From positions 62,001 through 126,000 of the forward strand of contig CAZAEQ010000008.1 in the NCBI GenBank assembly GCA_964484185.1: DNA of 64,000 bases. The letters run 5' to 3'. The notes beneath the pieces were generated by a model that searched no databases, was not told the origin of the DNA, and saw only the letters and a list, made by a program, of their open reading frames with translations. The translations under genes were made by a program, and so were the position numbers. The stretch is from F1-120-MAGs238 sp964484185. GTDB lineage: Bacteria; Planctomycetota; Phycisphaerae; Phycisphaerales; UBA1924. How positions within the stretch are numbered: the first letter of the stretch is position 1; every line of letters begins with the position of its first letter. Positions 24,813 through 34,027 of the stretch are shown here, one piece after another.

Positions 24813-27749
24813 ATGGCCACAACCAAAAAAGCTGGAGGTTCCGAATCCTCCACCAGCACCATTCTGCTCCGCAAAGCACCCCTTATCCTAATTCTGTTAG
24901 GGTGGCTCTTTGTGTTCCTCTCTCTCGTCGGCTTTGACCCGGCAGATCCGCCGACCCATTCGGTCTGGCCGACCAACGAAACCGCCAGCAATTGGTGCGG
25001 CGCGGTCGGTGCCTGGACATCTCACCAGTTCTTCCGCATGTTCGGCGCTGGGGCCTGGCTCGGAGTTTTCGTCTCCGGTCTCATCATTCTCGCCGCCGCC
25101 AGTGGCCAGATTGTCCGCCACGTGGTCGTCCGCGGCTTTGGCCTCATCATGATGGTCGCCGCCGTCGGTGGCTTGCAGCACCTGCTCTTCCCCCACTCTT
25201 CAGTTGCCTTCCCCGACTTGGCCGGCGGTGTGCTCGGCACCGTTGGCTGCGAAACGCTCACTCGCTACTTCGGTCCCATCGGCGCGGGTCTCTGGCTGGG
25301 CGCCACAATGCTCATCGGAACCGTCGTCTGCATGGATGACTGGCTCGCGATCTCCTGGCTCTGGTCGCGCAAGTATGTTGCCCCAGTTGCCAAGCCTGTA
25401 GCAGTTGCCGCCGGAAGTGCGGCGGTCGCCATGGGTGGCGTCGCCGCCCGCGGTGCAACCCGGGCCGGCGGTTCATTGATGGATGCACTCAGCGAAATGG
25501 TCAAGTCCCGCCAGCCCGTCAAAGTGCTGCCACGGGATAACGACCTTGATGATGACAAGCCCAACCTCGCGGGCATTCGCGAAGGGCAGGACAAAGACAT
25601 TGCCAAACTGGCGAAGTTGCCCAAGCCACGCGTGCGCCTGAAGGTAAACAGCGATGGCGAGGCGCAGGGGTTGGAAGACCCATCGACCGCCGCGATTCCG
25701 CTGGATATCGCTGATCCAGATGACCCGAAGAACAATCCAGATGCAAAGCCGAACATGAAGCCTGTTGCGAAAGCCGCAAAGGCCAAAGTCGAAGATGTAG
25801 AAGAGGATGAAGAAGTTGAACTCAGCGAGGAAGAGGAAAGCGCACTCGACGAGGCCGCCCTGCGTGAGAAGATCGCCAAGCTGCCCATGATCTTCGGTCA
25901 GCAGAACAAGCAGATTGCAAACGATGCCGACCTGGCCAACGTCCAGAACGTCAGCAACGAAGAGAATTATCGATTCCCGGGTTTGGACTTGCTCGAAAAC
26001 CCAGAAGAGAACTTCACTGAAACGCTCAAGGGCTACGTGCAGGAACAGGCGGTCATTCTCGAAGCCGCGCTGCAGCAGTACAAGATCTCCGGCGAAGTCG
26101 TCGGCATCGAATCTGGTCCCGTGGTCACGCTCTATGACGTTCGTCTCGCGGCGGGCACCAAGGGTGCAGTCTTGCAGGCTGTTGCCACCGATATCGCTCG
26201 CGCCCTCAAGGCTCCCAACATTCGCATCGTGCCGGTACAGGCTGGCCGCGACACAGTCGGAATTGAAGTCCCCAATGCCACCAAGGAAAAGGTGCGCATG
26301 AAGGAACTCATGGGCCGCACAGAAGCGTTCTCAACCATGAAACTCCCCATGTTCCTGGGCAAGGATGCCTCAGGCGCACCGCTCATCGCCGACCTTGCAA
26401 GCATGCCACACATGCTCATCGCCGGCACTACCGGTTCAGGTAAGTCAGTGTGTATGAACACGATTTTGACCGGCTTCCTCTACACCAAGAAGCCCAGCGA
26501 ACTCAAACTCATTCTCGTCGACCCCAAAATGGTCGAACTCAGCCAGTTCAAAGACATTCCGCACCTCATGTGCCCTGTCGTCACCGACATGAACAAGGCC
26601 GCGGCGATTCTTGAATGGGCCGTGCAGAAAATGGATGAACGCTACGAGTTGCTCGCCGAAGCCGGCTGCCAAAACATCGCGGCGTACAACACACTCACCT
26701 GGGATGAACTCAAGGATCGCTTCGGAGCAGTAACCCCCGAAGAAGAATCACGTCTGCCCCGCAAGCTCCCCTACATGGTGTTCATGATCGACGAACTCGC
26801 CGATCTCATGCTCACCAATAAGGAAGTGGAAACATCAATCATCCGTATTGCTCAGAAAGCACGTGCAGTCGGCATCCACCTGATTCTCGCAACACAGCGG
26901 CCGCAAGCCAACGTCGTCACCGGTCTCATCAAGGGCAACATGCCCTGCCGCATGTGCTTCAAAGTAGCTTCCGGCCTCGACTCCCGCATCGTTCTCGACC
27001 AGAAGGGCGGCGAGTTGCTGCTCGGCTACGGCGACATGTTGTTCCTGAATCCCAAGACCAGCAAGGTCAGCCGTGCACAGGGCACACTTGTTGATGATGG
27101 AGAAATCCGCCGCGTCGTAAGGTTTATGAAGGATGTTGCCCGCCCCAACTTCGACCGCGCTCTTCTCACCATGAAGAAGCCAGGCGATGATGGCAACGGA
27201 ACCCAAGCCCTGATCAGCGAAAACAATTCCTCCGCCGCGCTCTCAGCTGCTCAGGAAGATCCGATGTTCGAAAAGGCAGTTGAAATCGTCCTCGAAACCA
27301 AACGCGGCAGCGTCTCGCTCCTGCAGCGTCGACTCGGCATCGGCTACACACGTTCCAGCCGCCTGATCGACCTCATGGGAATTTCAGGAATCATCGGCGA
27401 GCACAAGGGATCAATGGCTCGCGATGTCGCGATCACGCCCGATGACTGGGCTCGCATGAAAGAGCTCGCCCAGACCGAGGCCAAGAGCAAGGGCGTTTCG
27501 TGGCCGGTGGCAGATGGAGCGCCACAGCCCGAACTGTTTGTTGAACCCAGCAAAGAAGACACCGAGCCACCACCGTGGGAAGACAACGCAACCGTGCCCC
27601 CCACTCCATTCACCGACGATGCCGAGTCAGTAAAAGATGCGCGAATGGCAAAGGAAGCACGCCGCCAGGCAAACAAGCCAAAGGATGCACTGGCGGCAGG
27701 CAAGGGCTTTGACCCTGATAATGATTTTGACCTTGATGAAGAGGATTGA
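24813..27749 (+). CDS. ftsK: DNA translocase FtsK/SpoIIIE
   Basis: FtsK pumps chromosomal DNA through the division septum. The ATG at 24813 begins MATTKKAGG just before four to five transmembrane helices (about 25-195). A charged acidic linker follows (about 230-400). The motor domain contains Walker A IAGTTGSGKSVCMN (about 537), LILVDPKMVEL, the Walker B region YMVFMIDELADLM and ILATQRPQANVVTG. The C-terminal winged-helix gamma domain (about 825-875) reads LLQRRLGIGYTRSSRLID. The 978-residue length is usual. The frame is open to 24669, but the added residues look non-coding. It is divergent from the propeller gene. Confidence 0.95.
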   Translation: MATTKKAGGSESSTSTILLRKAPLILILLGWLFVFLSLVGFDPADPPTHSVWPTNETASNWCGAVGAWTSHQFFRMFGAGAWLGVFVSGLIILAAASGQIVRHVVVRGFGLIMMVAAVGGLQHLLFPHSSVAFPDLAGGVLGTVGCETLTRYFGPIGAGLWLGATMLIGTVVCMDDWLAISWLWSRKYVAPVAKPVAVAAGSAAVAMGGVAARGATRAGGSLMDALSEMVKSRQPVKVLPRDNDLDDDKPNLAGIREGQDKDIAKLAKLPKPRVRLKVNSDGEAQGLEDPSTAAIPLDIADPDDPKNNPDAKPNMKPVAKAAKAKVEDVEEDEEVELSEEEESALDEAALREKIAKLPMIFGQQNKQIANDADLANVQNVSNEENYRFPGLDLLENPEENFTETLKGYVQEQAVILEAALQQYKISGEVVGIESGPVVTLYDVRLAAGTKGAVLQAVATDIARALKAPNIRIVPVQAGRDTVGIEVPNATKEKVRMKELMGRTEAFSTMKLPMFLGKDASGAPLIADLASMPHMLIAGTTGSGKSVCMNTILTGFLYTKKPSELKLILVDPKMVELSQFKDIPHLMCPVVTDMNKAAAILEWAVQKMDERYELLAEAGCQNIAAYNTLTWDELKDRFGAVTPEEESRLPRKLPYMVFMIDELADLMLTNKEVETSIIRIAQKARAVGIHLILATQRPQANVVTGLIKGNMPCRMCFKVASGLDSRIVLDQKGGELLLGYGDMLFLNPKTSKVSRAQGTLVDDGEIRRVVRFMKDVARPNFDRALLTMKKPGDDGNGTQALISENNSSAALSAAQEDPMFEKAVEIVLETKRGSVSLLQRRLGIGYTRSSRLIDLMGISGIIGEHKGSMARDVAITPDDWARMKELAQTEAKSKGVSWPVADGAPQPELFVEPSKEDTEPPPWEDNATVPPTPFTDDAESVKDARMAKEARRQANKPKDALAAGKGFDPDNDFDLDEED

Positions 27750-27774
27750 AATTGGTCAGAATTTCAGTCGAATC

Positions 27775-27802
27775 GCGGCCCGTGAAGCAATTCGCGGGCC
27801 GC
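27775..27802 (+). terminator. Terminator of ftsK
   Basis: GCGGCCCG / CGGGCCGC arms with a 12-base loop, followed by TTCTTTTTT, 26 bp after the ftsK stop. Confidence 0.75.
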
Positions 27803-27853
27803 TTCTTTTTTGGACAAATCGGTTCTGGCGTGCTGTGGACCATACGATGAGCC

Positions 27854-29776
27854 ATGCCCCGCCCTCCCAAGCACAACGCCCGAACTTTCCGCGCCCCAAC
27901 TGGCCGCGCTATTCGCAATTCTCAAGGTCTGAACATCATCTTTGAAGATGACCATGTATTAGTAGTAGATAAGCCCGCCGGCCTGCTCACCGCCGATGCC
28001 ACCAAAGCCGGTCTCGAAGATCTCTTCGGCATGGTGAAATCCCACGTCCGCGAAAACGCCCGCCGCCGCGGCACGCAGGTCTGGATCATCCACCGCCTCG
28101 ACCGCGAAGCCTCCGGTCTTCTGGTCTTTGCCAAAACCGATGATGCATTCAAAAGCCTCAAAGACCAGTTCCGTTCCAAAGTCGCCGGCAGAATCTACCT
28201 CGCAGTCTGCCGCGGTGCGTGGGCCAAACCCGATGGCTCAGCGATCATCGGCACCGTCCGCTCCATGCTGACCGAAGATGCAATGGGCAACATGCACTCT
28301 GCCCCCGAAGTCATCAGCCAGAAGAAGCGCGGAGATTGGGATGAAGATTTCGAAGATGAACGCGACGAACGCGATGAGAGAGATGAGCGCGACGAGGACG
28401 ATGATCGCAAGGAACGCGGCCCGCGCGGACATCGCAGAGATCGCGATGATGGCGAACGCGGTCAGAATGCAAAGCTCGCAATCACCCACTATCGCGTGAT
28501 GGCATCAGGCAAGGGGCGTTCTCTGGTACAGGTGCGCCTCGAGACCGGCCGCAAGCATCAGATTCGCGTGCATCTTGGATCGCTTGGTCACGGAATTGTC
28601 GGCGATCACAAGTACGGCCAAGATCCGGCGGCGATGCCAGAACATCCAAATCAGCGCCTCTGCCTGCACGGCGTCGAATTGCAGTTCATTCATCCAGCAA
28701 CTGGCCAGAAGGCAAAGTTTCATAGCCCAGCCCCGCACCACTTCCATGAACTCGTCGGCATGTACCACGCGCCGGAAGTGAAGTCGATGGACGACATCGC
28801 AAGCGAAGTCGCGGCAACTGCAACGAAGCCCGCAAAGGTCGACAAAGTCGCGGCGAAAGCAGCCGCCGTTGCCAAGGTCGCAGCATCGAAAGATGCAGCG
28901 TTTCAGGCGGCCAAGAGCGCGGAAAGCAAGTTTGCGGCGGCGAAGAGTGCCGCCAATCCAGCAGATGCGCCACAGCAGGACAGTTCATGGAATCACGTTG
29001 CAGAGTGGTATGACGAGCTGTTGACGGATCGCGTGAGCGATCATCACGAGAACGTGGTGATGCCAGCGACAATTGATTTGCTGGGGCGGATTGATGGAAA
29101 GCGAATTCTGGATGTAGCATGCGGACAGGGAATTCTGTGCCGCCGATTGTCGCGACTGGGCGCGGAAGTCGTGGGAGTGGATCTTGCTCGCGGATTGATC
29201 GACCACGCCAAAAAGGCCGGCGGCCCGATTGAGTATCACGTGGGAGATGCGCGAGATCTGGAATCGCTGAAGCTTGGAGAGTTTGATGCGGCAACGTGTG
29301 TGCTGGCTCTGATGAACATCAACCCGCTGGTGCCGGCGCTCAAGAGCGTGTCGAATTGTCTGAAGAAGGGCGGGACGTTTGTAAGCATCATCTTGCATCC
29401 GGCGTTTCGCAATCCGGGGAACACATCCTGGGGCTGGGCAGCTGCAACGCCGAAGCGGACAACGCAGACGCGCACACCAGTGTCGCGCCAAGAAGTGCAG
29501 TACCGGCGCGTGGATGCGTACTTATCACAAACGCACAAAGACATCGTGATGAATCCGGGCGCAGTGTCGAGCGGGGCGAAAGAAGTAACGACGACTACGT
29601 ATCACCGGCCGATCTCGGCATATGTCGCCGACTTCGCACGATCAGGCTTTGCGATTACGGCCCTGGAAGAACTGACAAGCTCACGGGTAAGTCAGCCAGG
29701 ACCGCGGGCATCAGAGGAGAACCGAGCCCGCAGGGAATTCCCGATGTTTTTGGCGATTCGGGCGATCAAGCTCTGA
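27854..29776 (+). CDS. RluA-family pseudouridine synthase fused to a SAM-dependent methyltransferase
   Basis: Residues about 28-300 form an RluA/RluD-type pseudouridine synthase with the catalytic Asp in WIIHRLDREASGLLVFAK, the sequence FRSKVAGRIYLAVCRG, and LVQVRLETGRKHQIRVHL. A strongly charged Asp/Glu/Arg insert (about 160-200) interrupts it. An Ala/Lys-rich linker (about 310-375) leads to a class I methyltransferase (about 376-640) with RILDVACGQGILCRRLSRLGAEVVGVD split over its SAM motif. One continuous frame covers both with no stop or frameshift. The synthase substrate (rRNA or tRNA) and the methyl acceptor cannot be told from sequence. Confidence 0.9.
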   Translation: MPRPPKHNARTFRAPTGRAIRNSQGLNIIFEDDHVLVVDKPAGLLTADATKAGLEDLFGMVKSHVRENARRRGTQVWIIHRLDREASGLLVFAKTDDAFKSLKDQFRSKVAGRIYLAVCRGAWAKPDGSAIIGTVRSMLTEDAMGNMHSAPEVISQKKRGDWDEDFEDERDERDERDERDEDDDRKERGPRGHRRDRDDGERGQNAKLAITHYRVMASGKGRSLVQVRLETGRKHQIRVHLGSLGHGIVGDHKYGQDPAAMPEHPNQRLCLHGVELQFIHPATGQKAKFHSPAPHHFHELVGMYHAPEVKSMDDIASEVAATATKPAKVDKVAAKAAAVAKVAASKDAAFQAAKSAESKFAAAKSAANPADAPQQDSSWNHVAEWYDELLTDRVSDHHENVVMPATIDLLGRIDGKRILDVACGQGILCRRLSRLGAEVVGVDLARGLIDHAKKAGGPIEYHVGDARDLESLKLGEFDAATCVLALMNINPLVPALKSVSNCLKKGGTFVSIILHPAFRNPGNTSWGWAAATPKRTTQTRTPVSRQEVQYRRVDAYLSQTHKDIVMNPGAVSSGAKEVTTTTYHRPISAYVADFARSGFAITALEELTSSRVSQPGPRASEENRARREFPMFLAIRAIKL

Positions 29777-29782
29777 GGGTGG

Positions 29783-30904
29783 ATGAAGACTTCATTCTCC
29801 AACTTCGCAAGGTTCCGGACCTGCCGCGTAGTGCTGGCGTGCGCCCTGTCGTTGCTGCCGCTGGGGTGTGCGGCGGCGATTCCTCTGACGATTACGAAGC
29901 GTTCAACGATGAACTTTCCAACGCAGGCGATTGATCAGGGCAATCAGTCGTTCACCGTTGCGGGAGTCAGCAGTATTACATTCCTGGATCCCCGGCGTGG
30001 ATTTGCAGCGCCGGGAGCGGGTCACAGTTTTCTTGCCGCGCTCGACAATTCCAACAAGCTGATCGAATTGAACCTGACGTTTGCAGCGAATGGGAGCATC
30101 ACGAATGTCACGCTTACACGTGGCATCTCGCTTTCAGAATCGCACGATAACGAAGGGATTGCGTGCACCACCGGCGTGAGGAATTCGGTGCTTGTTTCTG
30201 ATGAGGACCAGCCGGGTATCACCGAGTACAGCTTGAGCAGTTTTCAGGTGCTTACCCGATTGCCGGTGCCGACTGTGTTTTCATCGCGACGGGCGAACTT
30301 TGGTTTTGAATCGCTTTCACTGCAGCAAAACGTGCGGACGCTCTATGTTGCGAACGAGGAGGCGCTGAGTGTTGATGGATCGGTGTCTACGCCGCAGCTT
30401 GGGACGTTGGTGCGATTGCAGAAGTTTGCGGTACAACTTGGAACAGACTCGAGTCCGAGTCAGTCGATTCCCGTTGCCCAGTACGCGTATCGCACGCAGC
30501 CGATTCATGGAGCTGTGATCAATGGCGCTCGCAGCGGGTTGTGTGATCTGGTGGCGTTGCCGGATGGGCGAGTTCTGGCGCTGGAGCGTTCGTTTGCTTT
30601 GGCTTCCCAATTTTTTCAAACACGAATTTATGAGCTTGATTTTCGGAACGCAAGCGACACCACCAATACCCCTTCGCTTGTGGCAGCGACGTTTACACCG
30701 ATTTCAAAACGGTTGATTTATCAGGGATCGCTGAACAACCTTGAGGGGCTGTGCCTTGGGCCGCGGATTGGAGCAAATTCGTGGGTTTTAGTGGGCATTG
30801 TGGATGACGGGGATCCGGTGTCGGTGAATCAGATCGTGTCGTTTGAGTTGATAGGGATGGCGGCGACACCGCTGAATCCGCCGCTGTCAGAGCCGATTCC
30901 TTGA
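29783..30904 (+). CDS. Exported phytase-like esterase-domain protein
   Basis: An N-terminal signal (about 14-33) ends in LLPLGC; the -3 Pro and -2 Leu make this a poor lipobox, so lipidation is uncertain. The body matches the esterase-like-activity-of-phytase fold by pattern: SDEDQPGITEYSL, RANFGFESLSL, RTLYVANEEALSVDG, GLCDLVALPDGRVLALER, and NNLEGLCLGPRI. These enzymes form beta-propellers and act outside the cytoplasm; the substrate is unknown. The gene starts 6 bp after the fusion gene stop, so the two are probably co-transcribed. Confidence 0.8.
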   Translation: MKTSFSNFARFRTCRVVLACALSLLPLGCAAAIPLTITKRSTMNFPTQAIDQGNQSFTVAGVSSITFLDPRRGFAAPGAGHSFLAALDNSNKLIELNLTFAANGSITNVTLTRGISLSESHDNEGIACTTGVRNSVLVSDEDQPGITEYSLSSFQVLTRLPVPTVFSSRRANFGFESLSLQQNVRTLYVANEEALSVDGSVSTPQLGTLVRLQKFAVQLGTDSSPSQSIPVAQYAYRTQPIHGAVINGARSGLCDLVALPDGRVLALERSFALASQFFQTRIYELDFRNASDTTNTPSLVAATFTPISKRLIYQGSLNNLEGLCLGPRIGANSWVLVGIVDDGDPVSVNQIVSFELIGMAATPLNPPLSEPIP

Positions 30905-30950
30905 ATTACACTTTGGTCCAAAGAGTGCGTACTATTGGGAGCTACACCAC

Positions 30951-31022
30951 GCGGGCGTAACTCAGTGGTAGAGTGTCAGCCTTCCAAGCTGAACGTCGAG
31001 GGTTCGAATCCCTTCGCCCGCT
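30951..31022 (+). tRNA. tRNA-Gly (anticodon TCC), likely integration site
   Basis: A full cloverleaf: acceptor GCGGGCG/CGCCCGC, anticodon stem TCAGC/GCTGA around CTTCCAA, T-arm GAGGG/CCCTT with one G-U pair, discriminator T. No CCA is encoded. A tyrosine integrase gene begins about 120 bp downstream, which is the usual arrangement for an attL at a tRNA 3' end. I did not find the matching 3'-end copy at the right side by eye. Confidence 0.95.
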
Positions 31023-31143
31023 TTGCTAGAAAGTCCCTAGGAATCCGCAGAAAACGGATACCCGTCGGTGTTCGACGGTGCCATTCAGGTTGGCGATTTG
31101 CGCGGTGTTACACCGCGCTCCGCAATCCAGTGAGCGCCGATCC

Positions 31144-32535
31144 ATGCCTAAGACTCCCCAATATCGGATACGAAAAGGCTACTCCCAAGCTCTGGTTACG
31201 CTTACAGATTCTCGCACCAAGAAGCGACGCGATTACTGGCTTGGTGAAGCAAACACCATTGAATCCCGAGAGAAATACCACATTCTGATTGCCGCGTGGG
31301 AGAAGTGCGGGCGTTGCTTCCCAGATACCGCAGGCGCGCTTGCCATGGGACCAATTCGCTCGCGTCCGCTGAGGACTCGAACGAACGACCTTGTGGAAGA
31401 ACTCGATGGAACGATCATCCACCTGATCCGCGCGTATTGGTCCTGGGCAAAGAACTATTACCAGCCCGGAGAGTTCTTGACGGCCAAGGTCGCGCTTCGC
31501 ATCTTGAAGAAGTTCTATGGAAGCACGCCGGTGGAGGATTTTGGTCCGCTCAAACTTCGCATCATCCGCGATTCCATGATCCAAGGCGATCCAGAGGGGC
31601 CCTATCCGCGCGAACCGTGGTCACGCAAATACATCAACCAACAGTGCCGTCGCATTCGCAGCGTGTTCAAGTGGGCGGCGTCGCATGAGTTGGCGGATGT
31701 ATCGGTCTACCAGTCGCTGTGTACCGTCGAGCCGCTCAAACTTGGTCGCACCACGGCCCCCGAGGGAAAGCCCGTGGGACCGGTGGCGATCGAAGCCGTC
31801 GATGCGATTCGTCCCTTCATCGGGCGTCAAGTCACGGCGTTGATAGACCTCCAGCTACTGACGGGCGCGCGCGGCGGGGAATTGCTCAAGATTCGTGCGA
31901 TGGATATCGATACGACCAATTCAAGCGGAGTCTGGTCGTACCGCCCGGTCGAACACAAGACTGCCCATCGCGGAAAGAGTCGAGAGATTCTCTTTGGTCC
32001 CGAAGCCCAGAAGGTGCTGGCACCGTTCATGAAGGACCGGCCGCGGAATGCATACCTCTTCAGTCCCAACGAGGCCGTGACGGAGCGCATTGCCAAGCTT
32101 CACGGGCAACGTAAGACGCCCTTGTCGTGCGGGAATAGCCCAGGAACGAACAGGGTGGCCGCGCCGCAATGGGGCGCTGGAGACTACTACACGTCCAATA
32201 CGTACGCCAGGGCGATCGTCCGGGGTTGTGATTTGGCGTTCCCACCTCCGCCGCCCTTGCGGCCAATAAAGCTTGAGAATGGGAAGTTGGAGACACATGC
32301 TCAATTCATGGAGCGGCTGAAACCGGCTCAAAAGGCTGCTTTGCTCGCATGGCAGCGAGAACACCGCTGGCATCCCCACCAGTTGCGCCATACGGCCGCG
32401 ACCAATATCCGCAAGAAGTTTGGGCTGGAGGCGGCACAGTTGTTGCTGGGGCATTCGTCGGCCCACGTTACGGATGCGATCTATGCCGAGCGGGATAGTG
32501 GGAAGTTGGAGGCGATTGCACGGCAGGTGGGATAA
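31144..32535 (+). CDS. Tyrosine-type integrase
   Basis: A site-specific recombinase, probably integrating the element at tRNA-Gly. Catalytic residues: Arg in LLTGARGGELLKI, HxxR in HPHQLRHTAATNI, His in LLLGHSSAHVTDAIYAE and the nucleophile Tyr in that same segment. The N-terminal part (about 75-200) is the SAM-like core-binding region. ATG 31144 (MPKTPQYRIRKGY) is chosen over the upstream in-frame ATG at 31078, whose extra residues are low in conserved character. No strong ribosome-binding site is seen. Confidence 0.9.
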   Translation: MPKTPQYRIRKGYSQALVTLTDSRTKKRRDYWLGEANTIESREKYHILIAAWEKCGRCFPDTAGALAMGPIRSRPLRTRTNDLVEELDGTIIHLIRAYWSWAKNYYQPGEFLTAKVALRILKKFYGSTPVEDFGPLKLRIIRDSMIQGDPEGPYPREPWSRKYINQQCRRIRSVFKWAASHELADVSVYQSLCTVEPLKLGRTTAPEGKPVGPVAIEAVDAIRPFIGRQVTALIDLQLLTGARGGELLKIRAMDIDTTNSSGVWSYRPVEHKTAHRGKSREILFGPEAQKVLAPFMKDRPRNAYLFSPNEAVTERIAKLHGQRKTPLSCGNSPGTNRVAAPQWGAGDYYTSNTYARAIVRGCDLAFPPPPPLRPIKLENGKLETHAQFMERLKPAQKAALLAWQREHRWHPHQLRHTAATNIRKKFGLEAAQLLLGHSSAHVTDAIYAERDSGKLEAIARQVG

Positions 32536-33078
32536 GCCTTGTAATGATGTCGAACCCGTAGCCCATAGGGTGAGTGAAAATGGGTGGACGAGAGAAGGTC
32601 GAGTGACCTACGAACACAGTCATGGACGGGGGTGGAGCCCATCCTGCTTTGCGCTTGGGAGGATTCATGCCTTTGCGGCGGCATCCTCCACATGACACCC
32701 TGATCTTCGATCGCTCGGGTTGTTTGGCCAAGCTTGGCATCACATGGCAGAATGATCGCTGGGTGTTTTAGCGTAGTACCCAACACTTCCTAGAAGGCCA
32801 TTAACCCCCACCAGACCCCCTCGACCACCCCATGTCCGGGCCGCAGACCAGAACTTACCAAGACGGATTTCATACTTAAACAGCGTCTGCAATCTCGATA
32901 AATCACCAAAAAACAAGGTGTTTTCGATACTTCTCGAAACAGGAGTCTGAAGCCCGCTTTGGCAAGTCCTTGCCATCCGTTGGAACTCGCTGGCACCACC
33001 TGTCGGACTTGGCAGAGGTTGTGGACATGTGACGGAAACGCGCCTAGCGTTTGCTGAACATATTTCGGGGATATACCA
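32536..33078. other. 543-bp non-coding interval in the mobile element
   Basis: No supportable gene on either strand. A perfect inverted repeat AAACGC-GCCTA-GCGTTT at 33036-33052 lies 27 bp before the next ATG and could be an operator. Otherwise I see nothing. Confidence 0.4.
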
Positions 33079-33675
33079 ATGAGTCAGGATTTCGCCTCAG
33101 CAATCGCAGCGGTTCGAGTACAGCTTTCAAAGAAAGAGCAGGAAGTTCGCCACGCAAAGAAGCTAATCAACGATCTTTGCAGGTTGGCTGGCGAGGACGC
33201 GCCGTATCCGGATGCAGAACAAGATGCGGAATCTACGGGGAATATCGGCAATCTTCGCCGTGACGAGTTCTATGGAAAGCCGCTCGCGGGAGCAATACGT
33301 GATTACCTCCGAATGCGTCGCAACGCAGGCATCGGACCGGCGACGGTCAGCGAGATACACGCGACGCTTACGCAGGGCGGCTTCATATTTGAAACCAAGA
33401 ACGCCGAGAACGCAAAACGTGCTCTCTATATCTCACTCGGAAAGAATGCCACAGTGTTCCACAAACTACCCGGAGGAGACGGAGATTCGGCGGCGGTGTT
33501 CGGTTTGAAAGAGTGGTATCCAAACGCGAGATCGGATGCGGACACGAAGCCGAAGGGGAAGCCGAAGAAACGAGTTCACGCCAAGAACAAGGCAGTAGGA
33601 AGCAAATCGCCCACTCCACCCAAAGTAATGAATAGCAAGGAAAGTAATTCCCCAAAACCAGACCAGGCGCAGTGA
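33079..33675 (+). CDS. HARE-HTH-like DNA-binding protein
   Basis: A short N-terminal coiled coil (about 5-40) is followed by a domain (about 63-135) reading KPLAGAIRDYLRMRR, ATVSEIHATLTQGGF and NAKRALYISLGKNATVFHK. This has the order of elements of the HARE-HTH (HB1/ASXL-type) winged helix that binds DNA in restriction and chromatin proteins. The C-terminus is a disordered basic tail. A GGGG motif lies 8-12 bases before the ATG. A second, clearer HARE-HTH protein lies at 41876-42334. The role in the element is unknown. Confidence 0.7.
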   Translation: MSQDFASAIAAVRVQLSKKEQEVRHAKKLINDLCRLAGEDAPYPDAEQDAESTGNIGNLRRDEFYGKPLAGAIRDYLRMRRNAGIGPATVSEIHATLTQGGFIFETKNAENAKRALYISLGKNATVFHKLPGGDGDSAAVFGLKEWYPNARSDADTKPKGKPKKRVHAKNKAVGSKSPTPPKVMNSKESNSPKPDQAQ

Positions 33676-33767
33676 GCGATGATCAGAAAGAGGTGCCAAT
33701 GACCACAACAAGTAAAGGGCTGGCTCAGCAGCCCCAAAAAAGCACAACCCTACCCCCGTCAACTTGA
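33672..33767 (+). CDS. Possible 31-residue peptide coupled to the HARE-HTH-like gene
   Basis: A GTG at 33672 overlaps the TGA stop of the preceding gene (GTGA) and opens a 31-codon frame. An AAGAGG motif also precedes an internal ATG at 33699. It is only supported by this coupling geometry; no family is recognisable. Confidence 0.3.
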   Translation: MSDDQKEVPMTTTSKGLAQQPQKSTTLPPST

Positions 33768-33826
33768 ACGGCGATGAGGATGGGATTGTGGCCTGAGACA
33801 CGCCGAAAGGCGGTAACTCAAATGCG

Positions 33827-33910
33827 CCTCACGTGGCGAAACCGGTAAACGCATCCGCTTTGAAAGCGGATTCCTGCCCAGGATTGCGGGTTCAATTCCC
33901 GCCGTGAGGA
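33827..33910 (+). tRNA. Class II tRNA with anticodon TGA (nominal Ser) but Leu-like body
   Basis: An 84-base cloverleaf: acceptor CCTCACG/CGTGAGG, 17-base D-arm with the GG pair, anticodon stem TCCGC/GCGGA around TTTGAAA, variable arm with TCCT/AGGA stem, and T-arm GCGGG-TTCAATT-CCCGC. The anticodon TGA reads serine UCA. The discriminator is A, and the D-arm and 15-base variable arm resemble bacterial tRNA-Leu; tRNA-Ser normally has G73. No CCA is encoded. It may be a mobile-element tRNA or an altered one. The fold is clear, the charging identity is not. Confidence 0.8.
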
Positions 33911-33945
33911 ATATCAATTGTAGACAGTATCCCTGCGAAAAAGAA

Positions 33946-33969
33946 ACGCCCCGCTTTGCAGCAGGGCGT
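33946..33969. promoter_or_regulatory. Hairpin downstream of the class II tRNA
   Basis: ACGCCCCGC / GCAGGGCGT arms with one mismatch and a 6-base loop. No T-run follows. It could mark the end of the tRNA transcript or act in the leader of the NYN gene. Confidence 0.4.
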
Positions 33970-33973
33970 CGGT

Positions 33974-33992
33974 CCGGAGATGCTATCTCCGG
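33974..33992. promoter_or_regulatory. Second hairpin, leader of the NYN gene
   Basis: Perfect 8-bp stem CCGGAGAT / ATCTCCGG with 3-base loop, 35 bp before the NYN start codon. With the preceding hairpin it forms a tandem pair. Confidence 0.45.
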
Positions 33993-34027
33993 GGATGTAC
34001 AGATTGTTCTGCCGGGAATAATACACT

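Noticed and set aside
32536..33078. Small open frames on both strands after the integrase
   Set aside because: No ribosome-binding sites, overlapping each other, and low-complexity translations.
33827..33910. Right attachment site made by duplication of the tRNA-Gly 3' end
   Set aside because: The T-arm here differs from tRNA-Gly and the fold is a separate class II tRNA.
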